The notes beneath the pieces are model-generated. The model searched no databases, was not told the DNA's origin, and worked only from the letters and a program-made list of their open reading frames with translations. The position numbers and the translations under genes were made by a program. From the NCBI GenBank assembly GCA_963667605.2, contig CAXXUZ010000003.1, positions 1,736,001-1,800,000 on the forward strand: DNA of 64,000 nucleotides, in the 5' to 3' direction. Source of the DNA: JADLGL01 sp963667605 (lineage in GTDB: Bacteria > Pseudomonadota > Alphaproteobacteria > Rhizobiales > Kaistiaceae). This document shows positions 1 to 8,933 of this stretch, piece by piece (position 1 is the first letter of the stretch; each line of letters begins with the position of its first letter).

Positions 1-2
1 AA

Positions 3-396
3 GGGTTGACCGCCAGCCAAATCCGCAAGGTACTTGTCACCAATGCCGACCGAAAATCCGATCTCATGACAGATGAGTCTTCCGTCTACATTGAAGTCGG
101 CAAAGAGTTTCGCCAGCCACGAATCCGTGACACATTCCAACAAGGAATATGTCCGCGGCGTGGTTCACTCAAACACGATTGAGTCAGTGTTTTCAGTGTT
201 CAAGCGCGGTATGCGCGGCATCTATCAGTATTGCGGCGAGCAACATTTGCACCGTTATTTGGCCGAGTTTAACTTCCGATACAATCGCCGCTCCGCTCTA
301 GGTTTCTCCGACAAACAGCGTGTCAATGCCATCATGGAAGGCATCGCCGGCAAGCGCCTCACCTATCGGCGGACTAACCAGGCCGCGCACGCGTAA
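3..396 (+). pseudogene. IS1595-family (ISXO2-like) transposase, 3' fragment with frameshift
   Basis: This is the C-terminal part of an ISXO2-like DDE-type transposase that enters the window already truncated. One frame encodes SDLMTDESSVYIEVGKEF up to about position 110. The family match then continues in another frame from about 112 (ASHESVTHSNKEYVRG, then the NTIE block and FSVFKRGMRGIYQ) to the stop at 394-396. The shift of one base near 110 breaks the reading frame. The MTDE aspartate and the HSNTIE segment are family hallmarks of the catalytic core. No terminal inverted repeat could be identified. Together with the broken IS1380 element next to it, this looks like a decaying mobile-element site rather than an active insertion. 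Confidence 0.75.
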
Positions 397-876
397 GCAG
401 AAGGCGCGACGCTTGTTGATTATCCACAAACGTAGTCTCGACTCAGAATAGAAATCGGCTCACCATTCGGTTGCGGCTCCGGTCAACCCTAGCTTGGCAA
501 GCTGGGCAACTTGACCGGCTACCCCGCATCCCACACCTGTCATGCTGCCGAAGGTCCCGTAGAGGGACGGCGTGGCATAGCAGGTGCCACGTGGGGTCAC
601 CGGCGGTGGTTCATGAACTCCAATGGTGAGCCGATGCACTTGTGAACGACGGCTTATTCGTTCGACAAGGCGCTTAAACCGACATTCCCCAGATGACATC
701 CAAATTCGCGGAAATCGTACCACGGCCCCATCTCCAAGGGAACTCTGTTCCCATTGCAGCCATCCGATGACATGATTTTGGTAATCGGCCAGCGCGTGGA
801 AGGCCATTTGGTCGTTTCTCTTGCCATCCAGACACACCTCTCGTGTCGCAATCTCCTTGCCGTCGATTCCCTCGGC
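397..876. other. Gap between two IS remnants, no gene recognised
   Basis: This 480-bp stretch separates the two transposase remnants. A reverse open frame of 125 codons (837 to 460) exists, but its translation matches no family I know and it has no convincing ribosome binding site. A short dyad, AGCTTGGCAAGCT, lies at about 490-502. It may be leftover mobile-element DNA. Confidence 0.4.
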
Positions 877-2229
877 CTACGCCGGAGCGGGTCTTCGTCG
901 TAGATCATCAATCAGGCTCAAGATTTTCTGGAACAAGCTTCTTGGGACTGCAACCTCGGCCAATTGAAATGTGACGTACCGGCCATGGCTGACAACTTTC
1001 GCACCGATCTTGACCAGCTTCTCCCTCAGCGTCGTCAGCGACCATTGCTCCACGGTATCGGGCAACGCCAGGGTACGCATGAAGTTGCCGAGGTTATAGG
1101 CGAGTGCATGCAGCTGGAGCCGGACGGCATTGTTGCGTAACGAACGGCATGACAGCCGCGTCCACTTGATGGCGTTCTTGCCTTCCTTGATCCATTGCTC
1201 GGCAGTGCCGCGCTGATTGTAGAACGCAACAACCCGCTCGGCAGGACGGCTCAGGTTGGTGACGATGAAGCCGACGCGGGGATACAGTTCCCCTGAGTGC
1301 CACTCCACCTTGGCGACGACCGGGGCTCCGTCCAGCTACCGGCCCGATAGCTGAAGTTCGCGTAATACCGACGAACTTCCTTCGGCGGCCGACCGACGGG
1401 GCGCTTGAGCAGGTGCGCGATGCTGTCGTGCAGCACCTTGTTGGCCGGAAGCCGGATGGCGTACTTGAAGCCTTCCGCTTCCAGAAACTCATAAACCTCG
1501 GGCGAGGCGAAGGCGGCGTCACCACGGAAATAACGCCGGAGTGTCTTGTTCCGGTATCGAGCGACCACCGGGTCCAACACATCGCGCCATTCATGGGCGC
1601 TGTGCACGTTGCCCGGACGCAGGGCGCAACGCTCCAGATCGCCGAACTGGTTGAACACGAACAGCGGGTTAGCACGTGCAGCCGAAGTGACCGTTGTAGG
1701 CCGTGCCCTCCTGGTCACCGTAGGTCGGGCTGACGGAGCTGTCCATGTCGAGCACGATAATCTTCGGCGGCTTGCGCTCGTTAACCTGGTCGATCCAGAT
1801 GCCCAAAAGGTCAGCGAGCGCGGCGAGGTTGTCATTGGTGGCGAGTAACTCCGTCTCGAACCGGCCCATCTGGCTGGTCGATGCGCCGCCGCGCTCGACA
1901 GCCCTGCCGCCGACGATCCACCGCATCGCAGGATCGCGCCCCAGCCGGTCGGCGTCGTTCACGTCCTCGTACCCGGCGAGACGACCATAGACGAATTGGC
2001 GAAGGAGACCGATGATGCCGTGCCAACCGTTCTTGCCGGTCCGGCTGTCAGCAATAACGTCACCGGCCAGCGTGGTCAGGCCGAGGGCTTCGTCCAGTTC
2101 ACGATAGGCGAGCAGACCAGCGTCTGACGTGATCCGCGAACCGTGGAACTCGAACTTCAGTCTTCGGTCGAAAAACGCCCGCAGCAGCCCCCGATCCGAC
2201 TCACCCTCCAGGTTCCGCATTCGACCCAC
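877..2229 (-). pseudogene. IS1380-family transposase, disrupted by two frameshifts
   Basis: A DDE transposase of the IS1380 family can be assembled from three reverse-strand frames. The N-terminal part (2229 to about 1670) carries ITSDAGLLAYRELDEALGL and the first catalytic block IIVLDMDSSV. The middle part (about 1680 to 1330) carries NPLFVFNQFGDLERC and RYFRGDAAFASPEVYEFLE. The C-terminal part (about 1325 to 877) carries YNQRGTAEQWIKEGKNA and ends in LRRRPAPA. Frame changes near 1670 and near 1325 each look like a small indel, because family sequence resumes at once in the next frame. All three parts together span the length expected of an intact transposase of about 440 residues. It is therefore a recent but inactive copy, unless the assembly contains errors. 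Confidence 0.85.
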
Positions 2230-2231
2230 TC

Positions 2232-2276
2232 TCCGTCTGATCTAATCCACTGATTCTTACACAGGAATCAGACGGA
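2232..2276. repeat. Nested inverted repeats upstream of the IS1380 transposase
   Basis: TCCGTCTGAT (2232-2241) is the exact inverse of ATCAGACGGA (2267-2276). Inside it, CTGATTC (2250-2256) is the inverse of GAATCAG (2265-2271). The site lies just upstream of the transposase start and probably marks the element's end or its promoter region. A matching copy at the other end, near 870, was not found. Confidence 0.4.
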
Positions 2277-2367
2277 AACCGCATCAGATGGATCGGTCAC
2301 TTGGGGAATGCGGGTTAAACCGCAACCTCACGGTCGCGGCCAGTCGCGACCCGAAAGGCTTAGACCC

Positions 2368-2469
2368 ATGCGAAAGCGCGGGACGACCATTCAGGTCACT
2401 GTCATGGTCAAGATCAACCCCGCTTCAATCCTTCTCGGATTGGCGGCGGTTCTTGCGATCCTGATCTGA
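2368..2469 (+). CDS. Possible 33-residue hydrophobic peptide
   Basis: An ATG at 2368 follows AAAGG (2354-2358) at a usable distance and opens a 33-codon frame ending at 2469. The peptide has a basic start (MRKRG) and a hydrophobic tail (ASILLGLAAVLAILI) that could cross a membrane once. A strong terminator begins nine bases after the stop, so a short transcript could end there. A competing reading exists on the other strand: an open frame ending at 2425 encodes a basic sequence containing AKRIMERLARTPP. At most one of the two is likely to be real. No family is recognised for either. Confidence 0.2.
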   Translation: MRKRGTTIQVTVMVKINPASILLGLAAVLAILI

Positions 2470-2477
2470 AACAGGGA

Positions 2478-2519
2478 GGCGTCGGTTCGGGTTCCGCCGA
2501 CCGGCGCCTTTCTCTTTTT
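2478..2519 (+). terminator. Rho-independent terminator
   Basis: GGCGTCGGT (2478-2486) pairs with ACCGGCGCC (2500-2508), with one G-T pair, and is followed directly by the T-rich run TTTCTCTTTTT (2509-2519). The orientation ends forward-strand transcripts. It implies a small transcription unit upstream of it, between the IS1380 remnant and this point. Confidence 0.65.
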
Positions 2520-2699
2520 GCGGGCTTGGTGGCGTCCTCGCCAGCCGCTCCATGATGCGTTTGGCAACACTTAGATCGGTCTTCTGAGGATCGTCAGGCA
2601 AAGCATGACCCCCTGAATGTCGGTGATGACGGTCTGGCGATGCCTGATCGTCGGTTGACTCATAAGCGACTCGTCTTAGGCTCGGTTTTGCTTGGTCGA

Positions 2700-2970
2700 T
2701 GGAGGGCCAGAGGTTGCATCTCTGACCCTGTCATTCGACTGCCAGGCTGGCGTACCTAGCTCTACGGGTGCCGAGTGCTGGCGACCATCGCGCCTCACTC
2801 GCCGCGTACTGGCATCCCTCCCACAAGGATGCCCTAGTAAAATTGCGTACCCGAAGCCGTCAGCGGTCCAAACGTTGGCGGCTTCGCCACATTCTATCCC
2901 CGGACTCAGTCCGGTAAGTAGGACTTACTCTATTTCACCATCGGTGACGTTGCCAACCCGGTAACGGGAA
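2700..2970. other. Hairpin-dense non-coding region upstream of recA
   Basis: Six inverted repeats lie in about 270 bp. They are 2703-2712/2720-2729 (AGGGCCAGAG arm), 2811-2817/2827-2833 (GGCATCC arm, perfect), 2853-2865/2873-2885 (13-bp arm with two G-T pairs), 2900-2906/2908-2914 (CCGGACT), 2914-2919/2923-2928 (GTAAGT) and 2957-2960/2965-2968 (CCCG closing a GTAA tetraloop). Forward and reverse open frames here resemble no protein. The pattern suits a structured RNA, but neither strand matches RNase P RNA, tmRNA, 6S RNA or a riboswitch that I can recognise. Confidence 0.3.
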
Positions 2971-3004
2971 TTTCCCCGTATTAGCCTTCCCGAATCGGCT
3001 ACTT

Positions 3005-3054
3005 TTGTCATCTATATAATGCTGATTGTCATACGAGAACAAATAGAGTACAGA
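3005..3054 (+). promoter_or_regulatory. Candidate recA promoter with LexA-like box
   Basis: GAAC (3037-3040) and GTAC (3048-3051) are seven bases apart. On the other strand this reads GTAC-N7-GTTC, one base from the alphaproteobacterial LexA operator GTTC-N7-GTTC. It sits about 70 bp before the recA start. A TTGTCA at 3026-3031 could be the -35 of a promoter whose spacer contains the box. A perfect TATAAT at 3015-3020 is a second possible -10, but it lacks a good -35. Confidence 0.4.
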
Positions 3055-3122
3055 GAGAAATCGCCGTCGGGCTGGCTGCTCGTTTGAACGGCTTGAGGCA
3101 CTGTGAAATAAGGAGCGCGGGA

Positions 3123-4205
3123 ATGGCAATGGGTTCTCTTCGCCTAATTGAGGGCAGTATGGACAAGTCAAAGGCGTTGGATGCCGCGATCAGCCAGATT
3201 GAGCGCGCCTTTGGCAAGGGTTCGATCATGCGGCTGGGTCAGAACGACCAGCTGGTGGATATCGCGACCGTCTCGACTGGATCGCTCGGTCTCGACATCG
3301 CACTCGGCATCGGCGGGCTCCCGCGCGGACGCGTTGTCGAAATCTATGGGCCGGAATCATCCGGCAAGACAACGCTGGCACTCCACACTATCGCCGAAGC
3401 GCAAATTGGCGGTGGCATCTGTGCTTTCATCGACGCCGAGCATGCGCTCGATCCGATTTATGCTCGTAAGCTTGGGGTGAATCTCGACGATCTCCTGATC
3501 TCGCAGCCCGATACCGGCGAGCAGGGGCTTGAGATAGTCGATACGCTGGTGAGATCGGGGGCGATCGATGTTCTTGTCGTCGATTCGGTGGCTGCATTGA
3601 CGCCGCGCGCCGAGATTGAAGGCGAGATGGGCGACTCGCTGCCCGGGTTGCATGCCCGGCTGATGAGTCAGGCGCTCCGCAAGCTGACCGGGTCGATTGC
3701 GCGGTCAAAGTGCATGGTGATCTTTGTCAATCAGATCCGGATGAAGATCGGCGTGATGTTCGGCAGCCCGGAGACCACGACTGGCGGCAACGCTTTGAAA
3801 TTCTACGCCTCGGTCCGACTCGACATTCGCCGGATTGGTGCGATCAAGGATCGTGACGAGGTGATCGGCAATCAGACCCGGGTGAAGGTAGTCAAGAACA
3901 AGCTGGCGCCTCCTTTCAGGCAAGTCGAGTTCGACATCATGTATGGCGAAGGCGTGTCGAAAAGCGGCGAGTTGATCGATTTGGGCGTCAAGGTTGGTGT
4001 TGTCGAAAAATCCGGCTCTTGGTTCTCTTATGACAGTCGGCGGCTCGGGCAGGGTCGCGAGAATGCCAAGCAATTTCTCGGCGAAAATCCCGAGATTGCC
4101 GACGCGATCGAACAGGCGATCCGGCAAGATTCCGGTCTCCTTTCCGAGCGCGTTTTGGTCCAGGAGCCCTCGTCGGACGATTCGGAAGAAGTCCTGCGGG
4201 AGTAG
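3123..4205 (+). CDS. recA: Recombinase RecA
   Basis: RecA polymerises on single-stranded DNA, catalyses homologous strand exchange, and acts as co-protease for LexA in the SOS response. The product is 360 residues, normal for the family. Walker A (GPESSGKTT) is at about residues 76-84. The DNA-binding loop region (NQIRMKIGVMFGSPETTTGG) and the acidic C-terminal tail (SSDDSEEVLRE) are also present. ATG 3123 is chosen because AGGAG (3111-3115) precedes it at eight bases; an upstream in-frame ATG at 3084 would add 13 unlikely residues. A LexA-like box upstream suggests SOS control. The next gene is alaS, a common alphaproteobacterial arrangement. Confidence 0.97.
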   Translation: MAMGSLRLIEGSMDKSKALDAAISQIERAFGKGSIMRLGQNDQLVDIATVSTGSLGLDIALGIGGLPRGRVVEIYGPESSGKTTLALHTIAEAQIGGGICAFIDAEHALDPIYARKLGVNLDDLLISQPDTGEQGLEIVDTLVRSGAIDVLVVDSVAALTPRAEIEGEMGDSLPGLHARLMSQALRKLTGSIARSKCMVIFVNQIRMKIGVMFGSPETTTGGNALKFYASVRLDIRRIGAIKDRDEVIGNQTRVKVVKNKLAPPFRQVEFDIMYGEGVSKSGELIDLGVKVGVVEKSGSWFSYDSRRLGQGRENAKQFLGENPEIADAIEQAIRQDSGLLSERVLVQEPSSDDSEEVLRE

Positions 4206-4525
4206 GCTTTGGCGGGAATTTCAGGCCCAGCGAGGCGGTCGTCGCCGTCCTGCGATGACGTACCGTCGGGACCCTTGTCCCGCAGTCGTTCAGGAAATCT
4301 TTTCTATCTGGATAGCCCTTTCGGGAGGTTACCTTCTGGCCTTTCCGGACGATTATGGAGGAGGTGCAAAATCCGGCTCAACGACTGACTAACATCAATC
4401 GCGAAAAGGCGACGTTGCGCAGCTTGTCGGCACCGGTCTAAACATCGCTGCGGAAACGGGTCGCCCGATGACGTCCTTGATCGGCTGGCCGGAGTTACTC
4501 CGCCCGACACGGCAGGTCAGGTCCG
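4206..4525 (+). other. recA-alaS intergenic region, nothing recognised
   Basis: This 320-bp gap holds no open frame with family resemblance, no tRNA and no clear U-tailed terminator. It probably contains the alaS promoter, but I could not pick out a convincing -35/-10 pair. Confidence 0.4.
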
Positions 4526-7177
4526 TTGAGCAGCGTTAGCGACATTCGTTCCACATTTCTTAGCTTCTTCGACAGGCATGATCACACCGTCGTGCCGTCG
4601 GGACCGTTGGTGCCGCGGAACGACCCGACGCTAATGTTCACCAATGCCGGGATGGTGCCGTTCAAGGACTATTTCACCGGCCGCTCGGTGCCGCCCTATC
4701 TGCGGGTGGCGAGTTCGCAGAAGTGCGTCCGAGCCGGTGGTAAACACAACGACCTCGACAATGTCGGCTATACCTCGTGCCATCACACATTTTTCGAAAT
4801 GCTCGGCAATTTCTCCTTCGGCGACTACTTCAAGGAGGGGGCGATCGATCTTGCATGGCGGCTCTTGACCGAGGAATATGGCCTCGCCACGGATCGACTG
4901 CTGGTCACTGTCTTTTCCGAGGACGATGAGGCGTTCCAGCTCTGGCGCAAGATTGCCGGCCTACCGGAATCCAGGATCATCAAGATAGCGACCAGCGACA
5001 ATTTTTGGGCGATGGGGGATACCGGCCCATGCGGCCCGTCCTCGGAAATATTCTACGATCATGGCGAGGGAATTGCCGGCGGACCACCAGGAGGTGCTGA
5101 CCAGGACGGGGACCGTTTCGTCGAGATCTGGAACTTGGTGTTCATGCAGTTCGACCAGGTGACCGGCGAAAAGCGCGAGCCGCTGCCGAAGCCTTCGATC
5201 GATACCGGGATGGGGTTGGAGCGGATTGCCGCAGTGCTGCAGGGCGTCCACGACAATTATGATATCGATCTGTTCCGGGAGTTGATCGGGGCCTCGGAGG
5301 AGGCGAGCGGTGTCGTAGCGGAGGGCGAGCGGAAAGCCAGTCACCGGGTAATCGCTGACCATTTGCGGGCCTCGGCCTTTCTGATTTCCGACGGCGTGCT
5401 GCCGGATAATGACGGGCGCGGCTATGTCCTGCGCAGGATCATGCGGCGGGCGATGCGACATGCGCATTTGATCGGCACCGCTGAGCCGCTGTTGTGGCGG
5501 CTGGTTCCCACTCTGGTTCGAGAAATGGGACAAGCCTATCCGGAGCTGACGCGCGCGGAGGCTTTGGTGACCGAAACACTCAAGCTTGAGGAGACGCGCT
5601 TCCGGCGGACGTTAGAGCGGGGCCTGTCGCTGCTCGACGGCGCCACGGAGAACATGTCCGGCGGCGATATCCTTGCTGGCGAAACTGCGTTCAAACTGTA
5701 CGACACATATGGTTTCCCGCTCGATCTGACCGAAGATGCGCTGCGCGTGCGTGGGATCGGTGTCGACACCAAGGGCTTTGCGTTGGCGATGGCAAAACAA
5801 AGGGCCGAGGCGCGAGCGAGTTGGGCAGGCTCAGGCGAGGCGCAGACCGACGCGGTTTGGTTCGAACTGCGCGAGGCGCTCGGCGCGACGGAATTTCTCG
5901 GCTACAGCTCCGATCGCGCCGAGGCGGTGATCGACGCAATCATCATCGACGGCAGGAAGGTGGACAAGGCAGAAACTGGTGCCGATGTCGGCATCGTCGT
6001 CAATCAAACGCCGTTCTACGCCGAGTCGGGCGGCCAAGTTGGCGACACCGGCACGATCGCGACTGACGAAGGTGCCAGGATCCCGGTGCGTGAAACCCGG
6101 AAACGAGCCGGCGGGCTGTTCGCCCATTTCGGAACCGTTGAAAGCGGCTCGATCCGAGTCGGAGATCGCGTCCGCCTTGCGATCGATGTCGCGCGGCGAA
6201 ACGAGATCCGGGCCAACCATTCGGCCACTCATCTTCTCCACGCGGCTCTACGCCAAGTGCTTGGGACCCATGTGGCGCAAAAAGGGTCGCTGGTGGCGCC
6301 CGATCGTCTTCGTTTCGATTTCTCCCATACCAAGCCGGTCGAGGCGGACCAGGTCGAAGAGATCGAGAAGATCGCCAATGGTGTGATCCTTCAGGATGCT
6401 CCGGTGGAGACCAAGCTGATGGACCGCGACGCGGCGATCGAGGCCGGCGCCATGGCGCTGTTCGGCGAGAAATATGGTGACGAGGTGCGCGTGGTGTCGA
6501 TGGGCGAGACCCGCGGCCGCCGCTATTCGGTCGAGCTTTGCGGCGGCACCCATGTCGGCCGGACCGGCGAGATCGGACTGTTGACGCTGACCGGCGAAAG
6601 CGCGGTTGGGGCCGGTGTGAGGCGGGTCGAGGCGTTGACCGGCGACGCCGCCCGGCGGCATCTGGAAGAGCAGGAACGGCGGCTTCGCGTGATCGCCTCG
6701 GTGTTGAAATCGACGCCCGAAGAAGTCGTCGACAGGGTCGTCGCGCTGGTGCAGGAACGACGGCGGATGGAGCGGGAATTGGCCGAGGCCAAACGGGCGC
6801 TCGCCCTCGGTTCGGATGGAGGAGGCGGGCCGCAGCCGGATTTGTCGGAGACTGGCGTGCCGATGATGCTGAAGGTGCTTCGCGATATTTCGCCGAAGGA
6901 TCTGAAGCCGTTGGTGGATGAGGGCAAAAAGAGCATCGGCTCAGGCGTGGTTGTCTTTGTTGCAGTCGGCGAGGGCGATCGGGCGAGTTTGGTAGTCGGC
7001 GTCACACCCGACCTCATTGCCGCCAACAACGCGATCGACTTGGTTAAGATCGGCGCCGAGAAACTTGGCGGCAGGGGTGGCGGCGGCCGGCCCGACATGG
7101 CCCAGGCCGGCGGCCCTGACGGCGCCAATGCGGAAGCAGCGTTAGCAGCGATCGCAGCTGCGATCCGCGCCGCCTGA
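4526..7177 (+). CDS. alaS: Alanyl-tRNA synthetase
   Basis: This class II synthetase charges tRNA-Ala in the cytoplasm. At 883 residues it is full length. The N-terminal catalytic domain starts with IRSTFLSFFDRHDHTVVPS and contains RNDPTLMFTNAGMVPFKDYF. The central editing domain carries the zinc-binding elements NHSATHLLHAAL and LCGGTHV. The C-terminal region is the DHHA1-like domain ending in a Gly-rich tail. The TTG at 4526 is taken as start because the protein then aligns with the usual MS-x-IRSTFL beginning; no ATG lies between it and conserved sequence. The next gene starts eight bases after the stop, so the two are probably cotranscribed. Confidence 0.96.
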   Translation: MSSVSDIRSTFLSFFDRHDHTVVPSGPLVPRNDPTLMFTNAGMVPFKDYFTGRSVPPYLRVASSQKCVRAGGKHNDLDNVGYTSCHHTFFEMLGNFSFGDYFKEGAIDLAWRLLTEEYGLATDRLLVTVFSEDDEAFQLWRKIAGLPESRIIKIATSDNFWAMGDTGPCGPSSEIFYDHGEGIAGGPPGGADQDGDRFVEIWNLVFMQFDQVTGEKREPLPKPSIDTGMGLERIAAVLQGVHDNYDIDLFRELIGASEEASGVVAEGERKASHRVIADHLRASAFLISDGVLPDNDGRGYVLRRIMRRAMRHAHLIGTAEPLLWRLVPTLVREMGQAYPELTRAEALVTETLKLEETRFRRTLERGLSLLDGATENMSGGDILAGETAFKLYDTYGFPLDLTEDALRVRGIGVDTKGFALAMAKQRAEARASWAGSGEAQTDAVWFELREALGATEFLGYSSDRAEAVIDAIIIDGRKVDKAETGADVGIVVNQTPFYAESGGQVGDTGTIATDEGARIPVRETRKRAGGLFAHFGTVESGSIRVGDRVRLAIDVARRNEIRANHSATHLLHAALRQVLGTHVAQKGSLVAPDRLRFDFSHTKPVEADQVEEIEKIANGVILQDAPVETKLMDRDAAIEAGAMALFGEKYGDEVRVVSMGETRGRRYSVELCGGTHVGRTGEIGLLTLTGESAVGAGVRRVEALTGDAARRHLEEQERRLRVIASVLKSTPEEVVDRVVALVQERRRMERELAEAKRALALGSDGGGGPQPDLSETGVPMMLKVLRDISPKDLKPLVDEGKKSIGSGVVVFVAVGEGDRASLVVGVTPDLIAANNAIDLVKIGAEKLGGRGGGGRPDMAQAGGPDGANAEAALAAIAAAIRAA

Positions 7178-7184
7178 TCGGCGG

Positions 7185-8918
7185 ATGTTACTTGAGGGCT
7201 GGACCAGCGACCTCCTGATCTTCCTCGTCACGGCAGGCATCGTCGTTCCCTTGTTCAGCCGGATTCGGCTTGGGACCGTCGTCGGCTTCCTGTTGGCTGG
7301 CGTGCTGCTTGGGCCAAGAGGTCTCGGTGCGCTGGCCGAGGATTTCGAATGGCTCGCCTATGTGACTTTTGCTGACGACGAGCGGGTCGCGCCGTTCGCC
7401 GAACTCGGAATCTTGTTTCTCCTCTTCACCGTCGGTCTGGAATTGTCGGTTGGTCGGCTATGGGCAATGCGGCGGATCGTGTTCGGCGTCGGGATCGCGC
7501 AGATATCCCTATCGACAATATTCATCGCCGCCGCGGCCGCCTGGCTCGATGTTGGCGCAATTGCGGCCCTCATTATCGGGCTGGGGCTCGCCCTCTCGTC
7601 GACGGCGATCGCGCTGCAGCTGCTGATTCAGGGCAAGCGGCTCGGCAGCGAGGTTGGGCGAACCACTTTTGGTGTCCTTTTGATGCAGGACCTAATGGTG
7701 GTTCCTGGCGTAATTCTGATCACCATTCTTGCCGGCGACTCAGCGCTTTCAGTCCCGACCGCGATTCTGCGGGGGCTCGGGGAAGCGGTCCTGGCGGTGG
7801 TGGTTATCGTGGTTGTGGGGCGGTTTGTGCTCGGACCGCTGCTGACGCTGGCGGCGGCCACGCGCAGCCGCGAGATCGTGGTGGCAATTGCGTTGCTGGT
7901 AGCAATCGGGTCCGCAACGGCGACTTCGGCGGCCGGACTTTCTGCAGCCTTGGGGGCGTTTTTGGCCGGGCTTCTCCTCGCCTCCAGCGAATATCGGCAT
8001 CAGATCGAAGTCGATATTGAGCCGTTCAAGGGGCTGTTGCTCGGCTTGTTCTTCATGACCGTCGGGATGGGCGTCGACCTTGCGTTGGTGTGGCGCGAGT
8101 TCTTGGGGGTCTTTTCCGCCGTCATCGTGTTTCTGTCGGTCAAGGCAATTGTCGCATATGCCGTGGCCCGGATTGCAGGGATTCGGCATCCGACTGCGGT
8201 CGAGACCGCGTTGCTTCTGGCTGGGGCGGGAGAATTCGCGTTCATTTTGTTTACCCTGGCGCGCCAAGAGGCGCTCCTGACCTGGACGGATCTGCGTTTC
8301 GTGACGACGACGGCGGCACTGTCGATGTTGGCAACGCCGTTGCTGGCAGCGGCCGGACACCTGTGGAACGCGCGTTTGGTGAAGCTCGATGATGCCCGCG
8401 ATGGCGGGACTTTCGATTCCGGACCTCTCAAGGGTCACGTAATCATCGGCGGGTTTGGTCGGGTCGGCGAGATGGTCGGACGACTATTGCAGTCGATGTC
8501 GACGCCGTATGTGGCTGTGGACCTCGATGCTCGCCGGGTCGCGGCGGCGCGGGCCGAGGGCTATCCGGTCTATTATGGTGATATCGGCCGGCAAGAATTG
8601 CTTGAGCGTCTGGGTGGCGACAAGGCTGTGGGTTTTGTCATCACCTCCGATCAGCCGGTCGAGACCGATCAAATCGTTGCGATGATTCGGTCGGCCTGGC
8701 CCGATGCCAAGATCTTCGCTCGGGCAAGGGATCCGGCCCACGCTCATCGTCTAATCGAAATGGGAGCGACTGATGTCGTGCCCGAAGCGACCGAGGGAAG
8801 CTTGCAGTTGGCCGCTCATGTGTTGACCGGAATTGGCCCTCCCGACGAGGTGGTTATGTCGACGATCGACCAGGTCCGCGCTGCGATGTTGGAAGATCTT
8901 GGACCGGAGCAATCCTGA
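7185..8918 (+). CDS. Monovalent cation:proton antiporter of the KefB/CPA2 type
   Basis: This is an inner-membrane antiporter of the CPA2 family, probably exchanging K+ or Na+ for protons. Residues 1 to about 390 form a Na+/H+ exchanger domain with about a dozen hydrophobic segments (for example LFLLFTVGLELSVGRLW). From about residue 416, KGHVIIGGFGRVGEMVGRLL begins a TrkA-N (RCK) nucleotide-binding domain with a Rossmann glycine motif, followed by ARARDPAHAHRLIEMGATDV. There is no separate TrkA-C domain, so the 577-residue product ends soon after the RCK fold. It follows alaS by seven bases. A role in K+ efflux under glutathione control, as for KefB, is possible but not shown here. Confidence 0.85.
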   Translation: MLLEGWTSDLLIFLVTAGIVVPLFSRIRLGTVVGFLLAGVLLGPRGLGALAEDFEWLAYVTFADDERVAPFAELGILFLLFTVGLELSVGRLWAMRRIVFGVGIAQISLSTIFIAAAAAWLDVGAIAALIIGLGLALSSTAIALQLLIQGKRLGSEVGRTTFGVLLMQDLMVVPGVILITILAGDSALSVPTAILRGLGEAVLAVVVIVVVGRFVLGPLLTLAAATRSREIVVAIALLVAIGSATATSAAGLSAALGAFLAGLLLASSEYRHQIEVDIEPFKGLLLGLFFMTVGMGVDLALVWREFLGVFSAVIVFLSVKAIVAYAVARIAGIRHPTAVETALLLAGAGEFAFILFTLARQEALLTWTDLRFVTTTAALSMLATPLLAAAGHLWNARLVKLDDARDGGTFDSGPLKGHVIIGGFGRVGEMVGRLLQSMSTPYVAVDLDARRVAAARAEGYPVYYGDIGRQELLERLGGDKAVGFVITSDQPVETDQIVAMIRSAWPDAKIFARARDPAHAHRLIEMGATDVVPEATEGSLQLAAHVLTGIGPPDEVVMSTIDQVRAAMLEDLGPEQS

Positions 8919-8933
8919 CCGGATCGATTTCGC

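Noticed and set aside
460..837. Reverse frame of 125 codons between the IS remnants
   Set aside because: No family resemblance, no ribosome binding site and an odd composition; probably chance or IS debris.
2692..2964. Forward frame of 90 codons upstream of recA
   Set aside because: It runs through the hairpin cluster and shows no protein-like pattern.
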